6,273 nt of DNA from Rhodocyclales bacterium. GTDB lineage: Bacteria; Pseudomonadota; Gammaproteobacteria; Burkholderiales; Rhodocyclaceae. Of the stretch, positions 4,164 to 6,273 are shown in pieces. How positions within the stretch are numbered: position 1 is the stretch's first letter; every line of letters starts with the position of its first letter. Where the stretch lies: positions 1 through 6,273 of the forward strand of contig JAJTBM010000185.1 in NCBI GenBank assembly GCA_021286885.1. The letters are read 5' to 3'. Position numbers and translations under genes: made by a program. The notes under the pieces were generated by a model. That model worked only from the letters and a program-made list of their open reading frames with translations. It made no database searches and was not told where the DNA came from.

Positions 4164-6273
4164 GTGCCACCGTTCATCGTCCCCGAACGCCCCGAAGCAT
4201 GGGCCAATGCCTTTGCCCTGTTCGAACACTTCCCAACCCTGGTCTGGTATGCCGACCAACACGGCAACTTTGTCTATTCCAACCAGACCTGGCTAGAGTT
4301 CACGGGCAGCAAGGTGAGTGCCGCCCTCAAGCAGCACTGGCTCCAGCATTTGCATCCGGACGATCTGGAATACTGCGAACAACAGCTGCGCCGCCATCTG
4401 GGGCACCCCCATTCCTTTGAGTTGGAATACCGGCTGCGCCGCCGGGACGGCGAATATCGCTGGATCCTCGATACCATACGGCCCATCAGCACCGCCGAAG
4501 GGCAGTTTTGCGGGCACATCGGCTCCGGCCTCGACATCACCGACCGGCGCAACACCGAAGCAGAGCTCCAAGAGCGGGAAACCCGCATGCGCACCCTGCT
4601 CGCGGGGATGGGCGAAGGGGTGCTGATGCGCAACCCCCAGGGGCGGGTGCTCATGCACAACGCGGCCGCCGAAGAAATCTACGGCATGAGCGCCGCCGAA
4701 ATGCGCAGCTGGAACATCTTTGATGGCGACATCATCTACCTGAACGAAGACGGGGCCATCATCCCCCCCGAACAAACGCCCTCGGTCCAGGCCCTGCGCA
4801 CCGGCACCCCCCAGCGCGGCACCATAGGCCTGATCCGGCCCGATGGAGAACGCCGCTGGCTCTGGGTGAACGCCATTCCGCTCCCCGCCCCGGACGCTCA
4901 TCCCGAACGCACTGTTGTCACCACGGTGGCCGACATCACCGCCCGCCGGGACAACGAAGAACAACTCCGGCTGGCCCTCACCGTGTTCCGCCATAGCGTG
5001 GAAGCCATTGTCGTCACCGATGCCAACCAACGCATCCTGTCGGTCAACCAGGCATTCACCGAAGTCACCGGCTATGGGGCCCACGAGGCCATCGGCCAAA
5101 CCCCGCGCCTGCTCAAGTCCGGCACCCACGACCAAGCGTTCTACGATGCCATGTGGCGCGATATCGCAGCCAACGGCTTCTGGCAGGGCGAAGTCCAGGA
5201 TCGGCGCAAAAACGGCAGCCTCTATCCATCGGCGCTCTCGATTAGCGCCGTGCGCGACCAAAGCGGCAAGGTCACCCACTACGTGGCGGTGTTTTCCGAC
5301 ATCACCGAACGCAAGGCCGCCGAGACCCGCATCTCCTACCTGGCCCAGCACGATCCACTCACCGGGCTACCCAACCGCAGCCTGCTCAAAGACCGGCTCG
5401 ATCAGGCCCTGGCCAGCGCCCAGCGCCAGGACAACCGGATCGCTCTGCTCTTCCTCGATCTAGACCGCTTCAAGACCATCAACGACTCCCTCGGCCATAT
5501 GGTGGGGGATCGGCTGCTGCAGGGGGTCGCCCTGCGTCTCACCTCCTGCGTACGCGAAACCGACACCGTCAGCCGCCAGGGGGGCGACGAGTTCCTGATC
5601 GTGCTCACCAACGTCTCCGAGCCCGACGACGCGGCCCGGGTGGCCGAAAAAATCCTGGAACTTCTCTCCCCGCCCTTCGACCTGGAAGGCCAGCGCATCT
5701 CCACCTCTTTCTCCATCGGTATCGCCCTGTACCCGGAGGACGGTGATAACGCCGAGAGCCTGCTGCGCGACGCCGGTACGGCCATGTACCACGCCAAGGA
5801 GAACGGGCGTAACACCTACCGCTTCTTCGACGAGCGCATGAACGCCCATGCCCTCGAACGGCTCCAGCAAGAAAACGCCCTGCGCCAGGCCCTCGAAAAC
5901 CAAGAGCTGAGCCTGTATTACCAACCCCAGGTGGACACCCACAGCGGGCGCATCATCGGTCTGGAAGCCCTGCTGCGCTGGCACAGCACCGAACTGGGCG
6001 AGATGGGCTCGCGCAACTTCGTCACCCTGGCCGAAGAATGCGGCATGATCGTCGCCCTGGGCCGCTGGGTGCTGGCCCAGGCCTGCGAACAGGCCCGCCA
6101 CTGGCAAGAGCAAGGGCTGCTCACCGTACCCATCTCGGTCAACCTCTCGGTGCTCCAGTTTTTGCGGGACGACATCGTGGGCTGTCTCCAGAACCTGCTG
6201 GAGCACTTCGGCCTGGAAGGGCGCTGGATTGATCTGGAGCTCACCGAATCCCTGCTGCTCGAATCCGGCCCCG
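4164..6273 (+). CDS. PAS-PAS-PAS-GGDEF-EAL cyclic-di-GMP signalling protein, 3'-truncated
   Basis: Cytoplasmic sensor-effector that would make and/or degrade cyclic-di-GMP. The frame is open through the right edge; 703 residues are visible. Domains: PAS1 with PAC (~18-127), PAS2 (~140-260), PAS3 (~272-383, with the common GQTPRLLKSG segment), GGDEF (~390-550) and EAL (~570 onward, incomplete). The GGDEF domain begins at HDPLTGLPNR (396-405). It has an intact GGDEF (473-477) and an inhibitory-site RETD (464-467) exactly five residues before it, so cyclase activity with product inhibition is expected. The EAL domain has EALLRW with E601, N660 in SVNLS and ELTES (692-696); later metal-binding residues lie beyond the edge. 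No signal peptide or membrane helix is seen. GTG 4164 is the only ATG, GTG or TTG in frame between an upstream TAG (4005-4007) and PAS1. It lacks a Shine-Dalgarno. It begins 85 bases after the transporter stop. Confidence 0.95.
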   Translation, partial: MPPFIVPERPEAWANAFALFEHFPTLVWYADQHGNFVYSNQTWLEFTGSKVSAALKQHWLQHLHPDDLEYCEQQLRRHLGHPHSFELEYRLRRRDGEYRWILDTIRPISTAEGQFCGHIGSGLDITDRRNTEAELQERETRMRTLLAGMGEGVLMRNPQGRVLMHNAAAEEIYGMSAAEMRSWNIFDGDIIYLNEDGAIIPPEQTPSVQALRTGTPQRGTIGLIRPDGERRWLWVNAIPLPAPDAHPERTVVTTVADITARRDNEEQLRLALTVFRHSVEAIVVTDANQRILSVNQAFTEVTGYGAHEAIGQTPRLLKSGTHDQAFYDAMWRDIAANGFWQGEVQDRRKNGSLYPSALSISAVRDQSGKVTHYVAVFSDITERKAAETRISYLAQHDPLTGLPNRSLLKDRLDQALASAQRQDNRIALLFLDLDRFKTINDSLGHMVGDRLLQGVALRLTSCVRETDTVSRQGGDEFLIVLTNVSEPDDAARVAEKILELLSPPFDLEGQRISTSFSIGIALYPEDGDNAESLLRDAGTAMYHAKENGRNTYRFFDERMNAHALERLQQENALRQALENQELSLYYQPQVDTHSGRIIGLEALLRWHSTELGEMGSRNFVTLAEECGMIVALGRWVLAQACEQARHWQEQGLLTVPISVNLSVLQFLRDDIVGCLQNLLEHFGLEGRWIDLELTESLLLESGP

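Noticed and set aside
4200..4216. TGG...TTTGC as a sigma-54 promoter
   Set aside because: The GG-to-GC spacing does not fit the -24/-12 rule, and the site lies inside the coding region.
4199..4420. ATG-started 73-codon ORF near the start of the c-di-GMP gene
   Set aside because: It is in a different frame from PAS1, which reads through the same bases with clear homology.
4293..5351. 352-codon open frame on the minus strand opposite the PAS region
   Set aside because: It lies wholly opposite well-supported PAS domains and shows Gly/Ala/Val-rich shadow composition with no recognisable motif.
5460..6206. 248-codon minus-strand open frame opposite GGDEF-EAL
   Set aside because: It is opposite intact catalytic domains and has no recognisable protein features; it is a shadow of the real gene.
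1..6273. CRISPR arrays, tRNA or rRNA genes, insertion sequences
   Set aside because: No regularly spaced repeats, no cloverleaf-like sequence, no transposase coding and no terminal inverted repeats were seen; gaps between genes are at most 150 bases.

Overview
The window is GC-rich, all three recognisable genes lie on the + strand, and the codon use strongly prefers G or C in third position. The methionyl-tRNA synthetase has the long form with a fused C-terminal tRNA-binding domain and an Ala/Lys linker. Together with the style of the PAS-GGDEF-EAL protein, this suggests a betaproteobacterium, perhaps of the Rhodocyclales (Azospira/Dechloromonas-like). That placement is inference from protein resemblance, not from a search.

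Layout. (1) Positions 1-1772 hold the 3' four-fifths of metG; the first ~130 codons, including the HIGH motif, lie off the left edge. (2) A 150-base gap (1773-1922) contains a GAAA-capped imperfect hairpin and a competing longer-range stem, and no clear promoter. (3) A small gene (1923-2216) encodes an unrecognised 97-residue protein with two predicted membrane helices. (4) The 125 bases from 2217 to 2341 hold a possible 57-codon leader ORF (2227-2400) with a good ribosome binding site. They also hold a perfect 10-bp inverted repeat whose right arm contains the Shine-Dalgarno of the next gene. (5) A SulP/SLC26 anion transporter with a C-terminal STAS domain (2342-4078) most resembles E. coli DauA (YchM). 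(6) A short gap (4079-4163) has a strong GC hairpin and follows a C-rich, rut-like 3' end of the transporter gene. (7) A cytoplasmic PAS-PAS-PAS-GGDEF-EAL c-di-GMP protein starts at a GTG (4164) and runs off the right edge inside its EAL domain.

How the parts may work together. The small membrane gene, the leader ORF and the transporter are spaced like one transcription unit: the stop of the first overlaps the ribosome binding site of the second, and the second overlaps the start of the third. The most interesting signal is the transporter's translation start. Its GGAGG can pair perfectly with an upstream anti-Shine-Dalgarno-like arm, and that arm encodes a Pro-Pro pair in the leader ORF. A ribosome translating or pausing there would free the transporter start, so this could be a translational attenuator. 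This is a hypothesis from sequence alone. The metG gene appears to be an unrelated housekeeping neighbour, and the c-di-GMP gene may be a separate unit.
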